Shown here: positions 49,129 to 58,537 of the stretch, piece by piece
How positions within the stretch are numbered: position 1 is the stretch's first letter
Layout of the letters: each line of letters begins with the position of its first letter
Assembly: GCF_020852455.1 (NCBI RefSeq)
Contig: NZ_JADZAT010000023.1
Coordinates: forward strand, 1 to 64,000
Direction of reading: 5' to 3'
Source of the DNA: Novosphingobium sp.
GTDB taxonomy: Bacteria; Pseudomonadota; Alphaproteobacteria; Sphingomonadales; Sphingomonadaceae
DNA length: 64,000 nt
Notes under the pieces: generated by a model
The model's database searches: none
What the model was told of the DNA's origin: nothing
Seen by the model: the letters and a program-made list of their open reading frames with translations, nothing else
Program-made: the position numbers and the translations under genes

Positions 49129-50244
49129 ATGAGCAATTCGATCATCGGGCAGGGCAGGCTGGGGCGCCGCTCGCTGCTGCAGGGGCTGGGTGTGGCTGCG
49201 ATCGGGATCAGCTTCGGCGGACTGGCGGGCTGTTCGAAGAGCGACAGCGGCGCCAAGCTCGACCCCGGCAGCAAGGAAGAGCCGAGCCTCAACTTCTACA
49301 ACTGGGATACCTACATCGGCGAAACCACGCTGGAAGATTTCCAGGCGTCGAGCGGGATCGCGGTCAAGATGGACCTGTTCGATTCGAACGACGTGCTGTT
49401 CGCCAAGTTCAAGGCCGGCAACCCCGGCTATGACGTGATCGTGCCATCGAATGATTTCGTTGAGCGGATGTCCGAAGCCGGGATGCTGATGGAACTGGAT
49501 CATTCGCTGATCCCGAATTTCAAGAACGTCGATCCGGCCTTTATCGACGTCGCCTTCGACAAGGGGCGCAAGTATTCGATGCCCTACACCTGGCTGACGC
49601 TGGGGATCGGCTATCGCAAGAGCAAGGTGAAGGCCAAGCCCGACAGCTGGAAGGTGCTGTTCGACAGCGACGAATATTCGCAGCGCATCGCCCTGTTGAG
49701 CGAGGCGGGCGACCTGTTCCGGCTCTATGGCAAGTACCTGGGCAAGTCGGTCAACGCACTGACCCCCGAAGACCTCAAGACCATCGAAGCGATGATGATG
49801 AAGCAGAAGCCGCACGTCAAAAAGTTCCACACTGACGATGGCCAGGACCTGCTGCTCAAGGGCGATGTCGATCTGGTGCTCGAATACAATGGCGATATCG
49901 CCCAGGCGATGGTCGAGGATCCGGACATCGATTTCGTGATCCCCAAGGAAGGCAGCCAGCTCAATTCGGATACGCTGTGCATCCCCAAGGGCGCCAAGCA
50001 CCCCAAGAATGCGCATGCCTTCATCAACAACCTGCTGGATGGCGAAGTGGGCAAGAAGATCACCGAAACGATCCTCTATCCCACCCCGAATGCGGCGGCC
50101 AAGGCGCTGATGCCCGACAGCTACAAGAACAACCCGGTGATCTTCCCGCCGGCTGACGTCCTGGCCAAGTGCGAATATGCCACCTTCAATCCCAAGCTCC
50201 AGCCGCTTTACGAAGAGGCCTTTACCCGCGTGAACGCGGACTAA
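49129..50244 (+). CDS. potF: Spermidine/putrescine ABC transporter, substrate-binding protein
   Basis: LNFYNWDTYIGETTLEDFQASSGIAVKMDLFDSNDVLFAKFKAGNPGYDVIVPSNDFVERM. Confidence 0.93.
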   Translation: MSNSIIGQGRLGRRSLLQGLGVAAIGISFGGLAGCSKSDSGAKLDPGSKEEPSLNFYNWDTYIGETTLEDFQASSGIAVKMDLFDSNDVLFAKFKAGNPGYDVIVPSNDFVERMSEAGMLMELDHSLIPNFKNVDPAFIDVAFDKGRKYSMPYTWLTLGIGYRKSKVKAKPDSWKVLFDSDEYSQRIALLSEAGDLFRLYGKYLGKSVNALTPEDLKTIEAMMMKQKPHVKKFHTDDGQDLLLKGDVDLVLEYNGDIAQAMVEDPDIDFVIPKEGSQLNSDTLCIPKGAKHPKNAHAFINNLLDGEVGKKITETILYPTPNAAAKALMPDSYKNNPVIFPPADVLAKCEYATFNPKLQPLYEEAFTRVNAD

Positions 50245-50262
50245 GCCGAAGGCGGCGCGGCG

Positions 50263-51168
50263 ATGGCCGAACAGAACTGGAAAGAGAACCGGTCCAGCTT
50301 CTTCGCGTCCGCGTTGGGACCATTGCTGTGGACCCTGGTGTTCTTCATCGTGCCGATGGGGATCGTCTGGGCCTACAGCTTTGGCCGCAATGCCGGGCTG
50401 ACCGAAATCGACCTGGTCGGCACGCTCGACAATTACAAGCGCGCCACCGAATGGCTCTATCTCTCGATCTTCGCCAAGAGCTTTGGCGTGGCCGCGATGG
50501 TTACGCTGATCTGCCTGATCGTGGGTTTTCCGGTGGCCATGGCGATCACCTTCGCTTCGGAAAAATGGCGTCCCTGGCTCTTGCTGGGAATCATGCTGCC
50601 GTTCTGGACCAACCTCTTGGTGCGCACCTATGCGCTGATGATGCTGATGGGCAGCCAGGGCTATGCCAACAAGGCGCTGGGCGGGCTGTGGGGCGGGGCG
50701 AGCTGGCTCAAGACGCTGATCGGGCTTGAACCGCTGCCGACCTGGGAACCGGTGCAACTGCTGTTCAACAATTTCGCGGTGGTGTTCGGGCTGGTCTATG
50801 TCCACCTGCCCTTCATGGTCCTGCCGCTCTATTCGGCGCTCGACCGGCTCGATCGCAGCCTGATCGAGGCGAGCCTTGATCTGGGGGCCGGGCATTTCCG
50901 CACGATCATGAAGATTGTGGTACCGCTGGCCATGCCGGGAATCTTTGCCGGGGTGATGATCACGCTGATCCCGGCGCTGGGCGCCTACCTGACGCCTGAT
51001 CTGATGGGCGGAACCGACAGCCAGATGATCGCCAACGTGATCGAACGCCAGTTCAAGCGCGCCAACGACTGGCCGTTTGGCGCGGCGCTGTCGTTCATGC
51101 TGATCTATGCGATGTTCATCCTGATCGCGCTGCAGGGCCTGCGCAAGAAGCCGGCGGAGACGCACTGA
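50263..51168 (+). CDS. potH: Polyamine ABC transporter permease
   Basis: PotB/PotH type permease; LPFWTNLLVRTYALMMLMG; EASLDLGAGHFRTIMKIVVPLAMPGI. Confidence 0.93.
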   Translation: MAEQNWKENRSSFFASALGPLLWTLVFFIVPMGIVWAYSFGRNAGLTEIDLVGTLDNYKRATEWLYLSIFAKSFGVAAMVTLICLIVGFPVAMAITFASEKWRPWLLLGIMLPFWTNLLVRTYALMMLMGSQGYANKALGGLWGGASWLKTLIGLEPLPTWEPVQLLFNNFAVVFGLVYVHLPFMVLPLYSALDRLDRSLIEASLDLGAGHFRTIMKIVVPLAMPGIFAGVMITLIPALGAYLTPDLMGGTDSQMIANVIERQFKRANDWPFGAALSFMLIYAMFILIALQGLRKKPAETH

Positions 51169-52010
51169 TGGCGCTGTTCAATCGCACGCCGCGTGCGCCG
51201 CTGGAATATTCGCGCACGCTGTGGCTGCGCGGCTGGGTCACCGCCGTGATGGTGTTCCTCTATGCCCCGCTGATCGTGCTGATGGTGTTCAGCTTCAATG
51301 ATTCGAAGCGCAACGTCGTCTGGCGCGGGTTCTCGACCAAGTATTACGTCAAGGCCTGGAACGATTCGACGCTGGTCGAAGCGCTGGTCAATTCGCTGAC
51401 CATCGCCGCCCTGGCCACGCTGTTCAGCCTGGTGCTGGGCACGTTCGCGGCGATCATGCTGTGGCGCTTCCGCTTTCCCTTCAAGGGTGCGGTCGATGGG
51501 GTGATGAGCCTGCCGATCATCGTCCCGGAAATCTGTCTGGGGGTGGCCTTCCTGATCTTCTTCGCGGCGATCGACTGGCCCAGCGGACTGATCTGGCCGT
51601 TCAACCTGTCGGCGATCACGATTGCGCACATCACCTTCTGTTTTCCCTTCGTGACCATGGTGGTCCGATCGCGCCTGGCCAGTTTCAACAAGGAACAGGA
51701 AGAGGCGGCCAAGGACCTGGGCGCCAGCGAATGGCAGGCATTCCGCGATGTGCTGCTGCCGCATATCCGCCCGGCGCTGGTCGCCGGGGCATTGCTGGCC
51801 TTCACGCTCAGCCTTGATGACTTTGTCATCACCTTCTTCACCGCCGGGCCGGATACGATCACTTTCCCGGTGAAGGTCTATTCGATGGTGCGCTTCTCGG
51901 TCACTCCGGTGGTCAATGCCGCCTCGACCGTGCTCATCATCCTGACGGTGGTGCTCACCGCCCTCGCGCTCAAATACCAGGGCGTCAAATCGATCGCCGA
52001 AAGCCATTGA
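51168..52010 (+). CDS. potI: Polyamine ABC transporter permease
   Basis: PotC/PotI type; VFSFNDSKRNVVWRGFSTKYY; EEAAKDLGASEWQAFRDVLLPHIRPALVAG. Confidence 0.93.
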   Translation: MALFNRTPRAPLEYSRTLWLRGWVTAVMVFLYAPLIVLMVFSFNDSKRNVVWRGFSTKYYVKAWNDSTLVEALVNSLTIAALATLFSLVLGTFAAIMLWRFRFPFKGAVDGVMSLPIIVPEICLGVAFLIFFAAIDWPSGLIWPFNLSAITIAHITFCFPFVTMVVRSRLASFNKEQEEAAKDLGASEWQAFRDVLLPHIRPALVAGALLAFTLSLDDFVITFFTAGPDTITFPVKVYSMVRFSVTPVVNAASTVLIILTVVLTALALKYQGVKSIAESH

Positions 52011-53149
52011 CCATGACCGAAGCCAAGCTGCCGATCATCTCGATCCAGAACATCACCAAACGCTATCCAGGGGCGCCGGTGGCGGCGGTTGACAATGTCA
52101 GCCTGGATATCATGCCGGGTGAATTCTTCGTGCTGCTGGGCCCGTCGGGCTGCGGCAAGACCACGCTGCTCAGGATGATCGCCGGGTTCGAAATCCCCAC
52201 GTCGGGCACGATCCTGATCGACGGGCAGGATATGGCCGCGGTGCCGCCCAACAAGCGGCCGGTCAACATGGTGTTCCAGTCCTATGCGGTGTTCCCGCAC
52301 ATGTCGGTCGAACAGAACGTCGGCTATGGCCTGCGGATCGCGGGCGTTGGCGGCGACGAGATTTCCAGCCGCGTGCGCGAAGCGCTGGAACTGGTCAAGC
52401 TTGACGGTCTGGAAAAGCGCAAGCCCGATCAGCTTTCGGGCGGCCAGCGCCAGCGCGTCGCATTGGCCCGCAGCCTGGTGATGCGGCCCAAGGTGCTGCT
52501 GCTCGACGAACCGCTCAGTGCGCTCGATGCCAAGCTGCGCGCGCAGATGCAGTTCGAACTCAGCGACCTGCAGGACGAAGTCGGGATCACCTTCGTCACC
52601 GTCACCCATGACCAGGACGAGGCGCTGTCGATGGCGGGCCGGATCGCGGTGATGAACAAGGGCGAAGTGGCCCAGCTGGCCACCCCGTCGGATCTCTACG
52701 AATATCCCGCCAACCGCTTCGTCGCCGATTTCGTCGGTTCGGTGAACCTGTTCGAAGGCAAGCTGACGCTCGACGAGCCCGACCGGGCCGCGGTCGATTG
52801 CCCGGGGCTGGGCAAGGTCTATCTCAACCATGGCGTCACCGGCTCGCACGGATCGGACGTCTGGGTCGCGCTGCGGCCCGAGAAGATCTACCTGCACGTG
52901 CCGGGCGAGGGCAAGGCGATCCGCGCCGCCGCGCAGGATGCCCCGGAAGACCACAACCTGGCGCGCGGCCACATCAAGGGCATGAGCTATCTGGGCGATA
53001 TCACGCTGTTCGAGATCAAGCTCGATTCGGGTGCGATGATCCGCGTGTCACGGCCCAACCTGTCGCGGCATGATCAGGAAGACTTCACCTGGGACGACCG
53101 CGTATCGATGCACTGGCGCGCCGATAGCCCGGTGGTGTTGCTGAGCTGA
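52007..53149 (+). CDS. potG: Polyamine ABC transporter ATPase
   Basis: LLGPSGCGKTTLLRMIAGFE, LSGGQRQRVALARSL, LLLDEPLSALD; TOBE-like C-terminus. Start could be the second Met at 52013. Confidence 0.95.
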   Translation: MTMTEAKLPIISIQNITKRYPGAPVAAVDNVSLDIMPGEFFVLLGPSGCGKTTLLRMIAGFEIPTSGTILIDGQDMAAVPPNKRPVNMVFQSYAVFPHMSVEQNVGYGLRIAGVGGDEISSRVREALELVKLDGLEKRKPDQLSGGQRQRVALARSLVMRPKVLLLDEPLSALDAKLRAQMQFELSDLQDEVGITFVTVTHDQDEALSMAGRIAVMNKGEVAQLATPSDLYEYPANRFVADFVGSVNLFEGKLTLDEPDRAAVDCPGLGKVYLNHGVTGSHGSDVWVALRPEKIYLHVPGEGKAIRAAAQDAPEDHNLARGHIKGMSYLGDITLFEIKLDSGAMIRVSRPNLSRHDQEDFTWDDRVSMHWRADSPVVLLS

Positions 53150-53152
53150 GCC

Positions 53153-53171
53153 CTATCGGTTCTTCCGATAG
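53153..53171. promoter_or_regulatory. Putative LysR box 3 (CTATCG-GTTCTTC-CGATAG)
   Basis: Perfect 6-bp inverted repeat, 7-bp spacer, upstream of the aldehyde dehydrogenase. Confidence 0.7.
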
Positions 53172-53252
53172 CCATCGCTTCTGTTTTCGTATTTCACCCC
53201 GCTTGCGGCGGGGTCTAGGTTCGCCTTCCAACCAGAAAGGCAGGAATTCACA

Positions 53253-54683
53253 ATGTTCGAACCCCGCGGCCAGTTCATCGCCGGTCGGCCCCTCGATGGC
53301 GATGAAGCTCCCGAACCGGTCTTCAACCCGGCCACGGGCGAGCAGATCGCGCTGATTTCCAGCGCCAGCCGCGCGCAGGTCGATGGCGCGGTGGCTGCGG
53401 CCGAAGCGGGTTTCGCAGTCTGGTCGCGGATGTCGCCCAAGGAACGCTCGCTGCGGATGCTGCAGATCGCCGACCGGATCGAGGCCCTGGCTGACGAGTT
53501 CGCGCAGATCGAGACCACCAATTGCGGCAAGCCGATCGGTACCGCCAAGGCGGTCGATGTTGGCAATACGGTCGATGTGTTCCGCTTCTTCGCCGGTGCC
53601 GCGCGCACCGTGCCGGGCATTCCGGCAGGCGAGTACCGCCCCGGCTTCACCTCGATGCTGCGGCGCGATCCGCTGGGCATCTGCGTGGGCATCGCGCCGT
53701 GGAACTATCCGCTGATGATGGCTAGCTGGAAGATCGCCCCAGTGATTGCGGCCGGCAATTCGGTGGTGCTCAAGCCCAGCGAACACACCCCGCTTTCGGC
53801 GCTGCGACTGGCCGAAGTCTGCGCCGAATTCCTGCCCGAAGGGGTGGTCAACGTGGTGACCGGCAACGGCGCCAGTGTTGGCGCACGGCTGGTCGCCCAC
53901 CCCCGGGTGCGGATGGTTTCGCTGACCGGCGATGTCGCCACCGGGCGCAAGATCCTTGAAGCCGTGGCGCCGACGATCAAGCGGACCCATTTTGAACTGG
54001 GCGGCAAGGCCCCGGTGATCGTCCTGTCCGACGCCGATATCCCCGCCGCAGTCGAAGCGATTGCCGAAGGCGGCTATTACAACGCCGGGCAGGATTGCAC
54101 CGCAGCCTGCCGGGTCTATGCCCATGCGGCGATCCACGACCGGCTGGTCGCCGACCTGCAAGGAGCGATCGCGGCGATCACGATGGGCGATCCGATGGCG
54201 CCGGGCACGGCGCTTGGCCCGCTGATCACTGCCCGCCAGCGCGACCGGGTCGATGGCTTCGTCGCCCGCGCGCAGGCCGATACCCCGGCCGAAGTGGTGA
54301 CCGGCGGCTTCGCCCCCGAAGGTCCGGGCTTCTTCTATGCCCCCACGCTGATCGCCGGCGCGCGCCACACCGACGAGATCGTCCAGAAGGAAGTGTTCGG
54401 GCCGGTGGTTTCGGTCACCCGCTTTGACGAGGATGAGCAGGCGCTGGCCTGGGCCAACGACTGCGAATATGGCCTCGCCAGTTCGGTTTGGACCCGCGAC
54501 GTCGGCAAGGCTGCGGCCTTTGCCGCGCGGCTTGAATACGGGGTCACCTGGATCAACACCCATTCGGTCAATGTCACCGAAATGCCGCACGGCGGGGTCA
54601 AGAGCTCGGGCTATGGTTCGGACCTGTCGATCTATTGCCTTGAGCATTACATGACCACGCGCCACGTGATGATGAAGCATTGA
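53253..54683 (+). CDS. Aldehyde dehydrogenase, gamma-aminobutyraldehyde dehydrogenase-like
   Basis: [75 protein letters not shown]. Confidence 0.92.
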   Translation: MFEPRGQFIAGRPLDGDEAPEPVFNPATGEQIALISSASRAQVDGAVAAAEAGFAVWSRMSPKERSLRMLQIADRIEALADEFAQIETTNCGKPIGTAKAVDVGNTVDVFRFFAGAARTVPGIPAGEYRPGFTSMLRRDPLGICVGIAPWNYPLMMASWKIAPVIAAGNSVVLKPSEHTPLSALRLAEVCAEFLPEGVVNVVTGNGASVGARLVAHPRVRMVSLTGDVATGRKILEAVAPTIKRTHFELGGKAPVIVLSDADIPAAVEAIAEGGYYNAGQDCTAACRVYAHAAIHDRLVADLQGAIAAITMGDPMAPGTALGPLITARQRDRVDGFVARAQADTPAEVVTGGFAPEGPGFFYAPTLIAGARHTDEIVQKEVFGPVVSVTRFDEDEQALAWANDCEYGLASSVWTRDVGKAAAFAARLEYGVTWINTHSVNVTEMPHGGVKSSGYGSDLSIYCLEHYMTTRHVMMKH

Positions 54684-55441
54684 CCGGGATGAGCAGCCGT
54701 CCCGTCCTTGGCATCATCGCCTGCCAGCGCACTGTCGGGGTTGAACCCGCGCAGGCGGTGATGGAGCGCTATGTTCGTGCGGCGATGCACCACGGCGATG
54801 TGGCGGCGCTGCTGATCCCCTCGCTGCCCGATCTGATGAGCGCGGCCGAAGTCGCCCCGCGGCTCGACGGCGTGCTACTGACCGGCAGCCCGTCGAACCT
54901 GGAAAGCCATCGCTACCAGGACGAGGGCGGCGCCAAAGAAATGGGGGAGGGCCCGTTCGATCCGGGCCGCGACGAGATTGCGCTGGCGATGGTCGAACGG
55001 ATGATCGGCCGGCAGCGCCCGGTGTTCGGGATCTGCAGAGGTTTTCAGGAAATCAATGTCGCGCTGGGCGGATCGCTGCGCCGCGATACCAGCGCCAGTG
55101 CAGAGCTGATCGCGCATCACGCGCCTGACGATGCCAGCTTTGCCGGGATGTTCGATCATCTCCACCCGGTCACGCTGGCGCAGGACGGTTTGCTGGCCAA
55201 GGCCTTTGGCAAGACCGAGCTGACGGTCAATTCGGTCCATTTCCAGGGGATTGGCCGGCTGGCCGATGCCCTGACCGTGGAAGCGCAGGCGCCCGACGGG
55301 CTGGTCGAAGGCTATTCGGCGCGGATCGAGGGCGCCCCGGTGGTCGCGGTGCAGTGGCACCCCGAATGGGATGCCGACCGCAATACCGACAGCGCGGCCT
55401 TCTTCCACCTGCTGGGCCGTGCTATGCGGGGCGAAGCATGA
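54680..55441 (+). CDS. puuD: Gamma-glutamyl-gamma-aminobutyrate hydrolase (class I GATase-like)
   Basis: [52 protein letters not shown]. Confidence 0.92.
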   Translation: MTGMSSRPVLGIIACQRTVGVEPAQAVMERYVRAAMHHGDVAALLIPSLPDLMSAAEVAPRLDGVLLTGSPSNLESHRYQDEGGAKEMGEGPFDPGRDEIALAMVERMIGRQRPVFGICRGFQEINVALGGSLRRDTSASAELIAHHAPDDASFAGMFDHLHPVTLAQDGLLAKAFGKTELTVNSVHFQGIGRLADALTVEAQAPDGLVEGYSARIEGAPVVAVQWHPEWDADRNTDSAAFFHLLGRAMRGEA

Positions 55442-55551
55442 ACACCCGCGTGACCCGTACCAATCGCTTCCTGGCCCGGACCGGCTTTTCTCCCTGAGGC
55501 CGGCGGACCCTTCCGCCTGTCACAAACACCGGATTCATTGGGAGAGCCAAG

Positions 55552-56925
55552 ATGCCCCGCAATTACGATATCGCCGAACTCAAGCGCCTCGACGTCAAGC
55601 ACCACCTGCCGGCGCAGCAGGACTACAAGCTGATCGAAGACATGGGCGGCAGCCGCATCGTCACCCACGCCGAAGGCTGCTACATCCACGATGGCGATGG
55701 CAACCGCATCCTCGATGGCATGGCCGGGCTGTGGTGCGTCAACGTCGGCTATGGCCGCAAGGAACTGGCCGACGTCGCTTACGAGCAGATGCTCGAGCTG
55801 CCGTTCTACAACACCTTCTTCAAGACGGTGACCCCGCCCACCGTAAAGCTGGCCGCCAAGATCGCCAGCCTGACCGGCGGCAAGCTGCAGCATGTGTTCT
55901 TCAATGCCTCGGGCAGCGAGGCGAACGACACCGTGTTCCGGATGGTCCGCCATTACTGGAAGCTCAAGGGTGAGCCCAAGCGCAAGGTGTTCATCAGCCG
56001 CTGGAACGCTTACCACGGCTCGACCGTGGCCGGGGTCAGCCTGGGCGGGATGAAGTTCATGCACGAACAGGGTGATCTGCCGATCCCCGGCGTGGAACAC
56101 GTCCGCCAGCCCTACTGGTTCGGCGAGGGCTTCGGCACCGATCCGGTGCAGTTCGGCAAGGACTGCGCCAAGGCGATCGAGGACCGGATCCTTGAAGTCG
56201 GCCCCGAAAACGTCGCCGCCTTCATCGGCGAGCCGGTGCAGGGCGCGGGCGGGGTGGTGATCCCGCCGCCGGGCTACTGGCAGGAAGTCGAGGCGATCTG
56301 CCGCAAGTACGGCATCCTGATCGTGGCGGACGAGGTGATCTGCGGCTTCGGACGGACCGGCGAATGGTTCGGCCACCAGACCTATGGCTTCACCCCCGAT
56401 ATCGTGCCGATGGCCAAGGGGCTCAGCTCGGGCTATCTGCCGATCAGCGCCAATGCGGTGTCCAGCGATATCGTCGAAGTGCTCAAGACCGGTGGCGATT
56501 TCATCCACGGCTTTACCTATTCGGGGCATCCGGTGGCGGCCGCCGTGGCTTTGCGCAATATCGAGATCATCGAGCGCGAGGGGCTGATCGCCCGGACCCG
56601 CGATGATACCGGTCCCTATCTGGCCAAGGCGCTGGCGACGCTGAACGACCACCCGCTGGTCGGCGAAGCGCGCTCGGTCGGGCTGATCGGCGCGGTCGAG
56701 ATCGTCTCCGAAAAGGGCACCAACCAGCGCTGGGGCGGGGCCGAAGGCAATGCCGGGCCGGTGGTGCGTGATCGCTGCATTGAAAACGGCCTGATGGTGC
56801 GCGGGATCCGCGATACCATCGTGATGTGCCCGCCGCTGACCGTCAGCCATGGTGAGATCGACGAGCTGGTGGGGATCATCCGCAAATCGCTGGATGAAGC
56901 ACTGCCGCTGCTCCAGGCGCTGTAA
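55552..56925 (+). CDS. spuC: Class-III aminotransferase, putrescine/polyamine:pyruvate type
   Basis: VEHVRQPYWFGEGFG, FIGEPVQGAGGVVIPPPGYWQEVEAICRKYGILIVADEVICGFGRTGEWFG. Confidence 0.9.
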   Translation: MPRNYDIAELKRLDVKHHLPAQQDYKLIEDMGGSRIVTHAEGCYIHDGDGNRILDGMAGLWCVNVGYGRKELADVAYEQMLELPFYNTFFKTVTPPTVKLAAKIASLTGGKLQHVFFNASGSEANDTVFRMVRHYWKLKGEPKRKVFISRWNAYHGSTVAGVSLGGMKFMHEQGDLPIPGVEHVRQPYWFGEGFGTDPVQFGKDCAKAIEDRILEVGPENVAAFIGEPVQGAGGVVIPPPGYWQEVEAICRKYGILIVADEVICGFGRTGEWFGHQTYGFTPDIVPMAKGLSSGYLPISANAVSSDIVEVLKTGGDFIHGFTYSGHPVAAAVALRNIEIIEREGLIARTRDDTGPYLAKALATLNDHPLVGEARSVGLIGAVEIVSEKGTNQRWGGAEGNAGPVVRDRCIENGLMVRGIRDTIVMCPPLTVSHGEIDELVGIIRKSLDEALPLLQAL

Positions 56926-56936
56926 GGGATCCGGCC

Positions 56937-58379
56937 ATGACTGTTTCTCCGCTGCTTCGCCAGCAATGCTACATCGATGGCGCCTGGGTGGGTGCCGATA
57001 GCGGCAAGGTGATCGAGGTCACCAACCCGGCGACCGGTGAGGTGCTGGGCACGGTGCCTGATTGCGGCGCGGCCGAAACCCGCCGGGCGATCGAAGCGGC
57101 GGAGGCGGCCTGGCCGGCCTGGCGCGCCAGGACCGGCAAGGAACGCGCCGCGATCCTGCGCAAGTGGTTCGATCTGATGATGGCGAACCAGGAAGAACTG
57201 GCCCGGATCCTGACCATGGAACAGGGCAAGAGCCTGGCCGAGGCGCGCGGCGAAATCGCCTATGGCGCCAGCTTCATCGAATGGTTCGCCGAAGAGGCCA
57301 AGCGGCTCTACGGCGATGTCATCCCCGGGCACCTGGCCGACAAGCGGATCGTGGTGCTCAAGCAACCGATCGGGGTGACTGCGGCGATCACGCCGTGGAA
57401 CTTCCCCAACGCAATGATCACCCGCAAGGCCGGCCCCGCGCTGGCTGCTGGCTGCCCGATGGTGATCAAGCCGGCGGCACAGACACCGTTTTCGGCGCTG
57501 GCAATTGCCGGTCTTGCTGAACAGGCCGGGGTGCCCAGGGGGATCCTGTCGGTGGTTACCGGCAGCGCCCGCGAGATCGGCGGGGAAATGACTTCGAACC
57601 CCAAGATCCGCAAGCTCAGCTTCACCGGATCGACCGAGATCGGCAAGCTGCTGATGCGGCAGAGCGCCGATACGATCAAGAAGCTCAGCCTCGAACTGGG
57701 CGGCAATGCCCCCTTTATCGTCTTCGACGATGCCGATCTGGATGCCGCGGTGGCGGGGGCAATCGCCTCGAAGTACCGCAATTCGGGCCAGACCTGCGTG
57801 TGCACCAACCGGCTCTATGTCCAGGCCGGGGTCTATGACCAATTCGTCGAAAAGCTGGCCCAGGCCGCCGGCGCGCTCAAGGTCGGCAACGGGCTCGATG
57901 CCGGGACCGAGCAGGGGCCATTGATCGACACCAATGCCATTGCCAAGGTTGAAGAACATGTCGCCGATGCGCTGGCCAAGGGCGGCACCCTGCTGACCGG
58001 CGGCAAGCGCCATGCCCTGGGCGGCACCTTCTTCGAGCCGACCGTGATTGCCAATGTCACCCAGGACATGCTGGTCGCCAGCGAGGAAACCTTCGGTCCG
58101 TTGGCCCCGGTGGTGCGCTTCGAGACCGAGGAAGAGGCGATTGCCATGGCCAACGATACCGAATTTGGCCTCGCCAGCTATTTCTTCTCGAACAATCTCA
58201 GCCGGGTCTGGCGGGTCGCCGAAGCGATCGAAAGCGGCATGGTTTGCGTCAATTCCGGGCTTCTTTCGACCGAGGTCGCGCCGTTCGGCGGGGTCAAGCA
58301 ATCGGGTCTGGGCCGCGAAGGATCGAAGTACGGGATCGATGAATATGTCGAGATCAAGTATCTCTGCCTGACGATCTAG
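56937..58379 (+). CDS. gabD: NAD(P)-dependent succinate-semialdehyde dehydrogenase
   Basis: LTMEQGKSLAEARGEIAYGASFIEWFAEEAKRLYGDVIPG; PWNFPNAMITRKAGPALAAGC; GQTCVCTNRLYVQ. Confidence 0.95.
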   Translation: MTVSPLLRQQCYIDGAWVGADSGKVIEVTNPATGEVLGTVPDCGAAETRRAIEAAEAAWPAWRARTGKERAAILRKWFDLMMANQEELARILTMEQGKSLAEARGEIAYGASFIEWFAEEAKRLYGDVIPGHLADKRIVVLKQPIGVTAAITPWNFPNAMITRKAGPALAAGCPMVIKPAAQTPFSALAIAGLAEQAGVPRGILSVVTGSAREIGGEMTSNPKIRKLSFTGSTEIGKLLMRQSADTIKKLSLELGGNAPFIVFDDADLDAAVAGAIASKYRNSGQTCVCTNRLYVQAGVYDQFVEKLAQAAGALKVGNGLDAGTEQGPLIDTNAIAKVEEHVADALAKGGTLLTGGKRHALGGTFFEPTVIANVTQDMLVASEETFGPLAPVVRFETEEEAIAMANDTEFGLASYFFSNNLSRVWRVAEAIESGMVCVNSGLLSTEVAPFGGVKQSGLGREGSKYGIDEYVEIKYLCLTI

Positions 58380-58537
58380 GGGTCTTGCACCGCTGCTGAA
58401 GCGCTGGTGAGGCACCTGAAGTACCTCAACGCCTTGCGCGTTAACCATGCAAGTCACTGAAATTGGAGTAAATTCACCGGTAGAGAATCACCTGCATTTA
58501 TGGTCTAATCGCCTGTTGGAATTTCGGGGGACGATTC

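Noticed and set aside
49024-51165. 713-aa minus-strand ORF
   Set aside because: Antisense of potF and potH.
53196-53214. Hairpin ACCCCGC-TTGCG-GCGGGGT in the aldehyde dehydrogenase leader considered as a riboswitch or attenuator
   Set aside because: Single short stem without T-tract or recognised riboswitch elements; could be a simple terminator for the pot operon. Not enough support.
53085-54680. 531-aa minus-strand ORF
   Set aside because: Antisense of the aldehyde dehydrogenase gene.
56616-58457. 613-aa minus-strand ORF
   Set aside because: Antisense of spuC/gabD; composition bias only.
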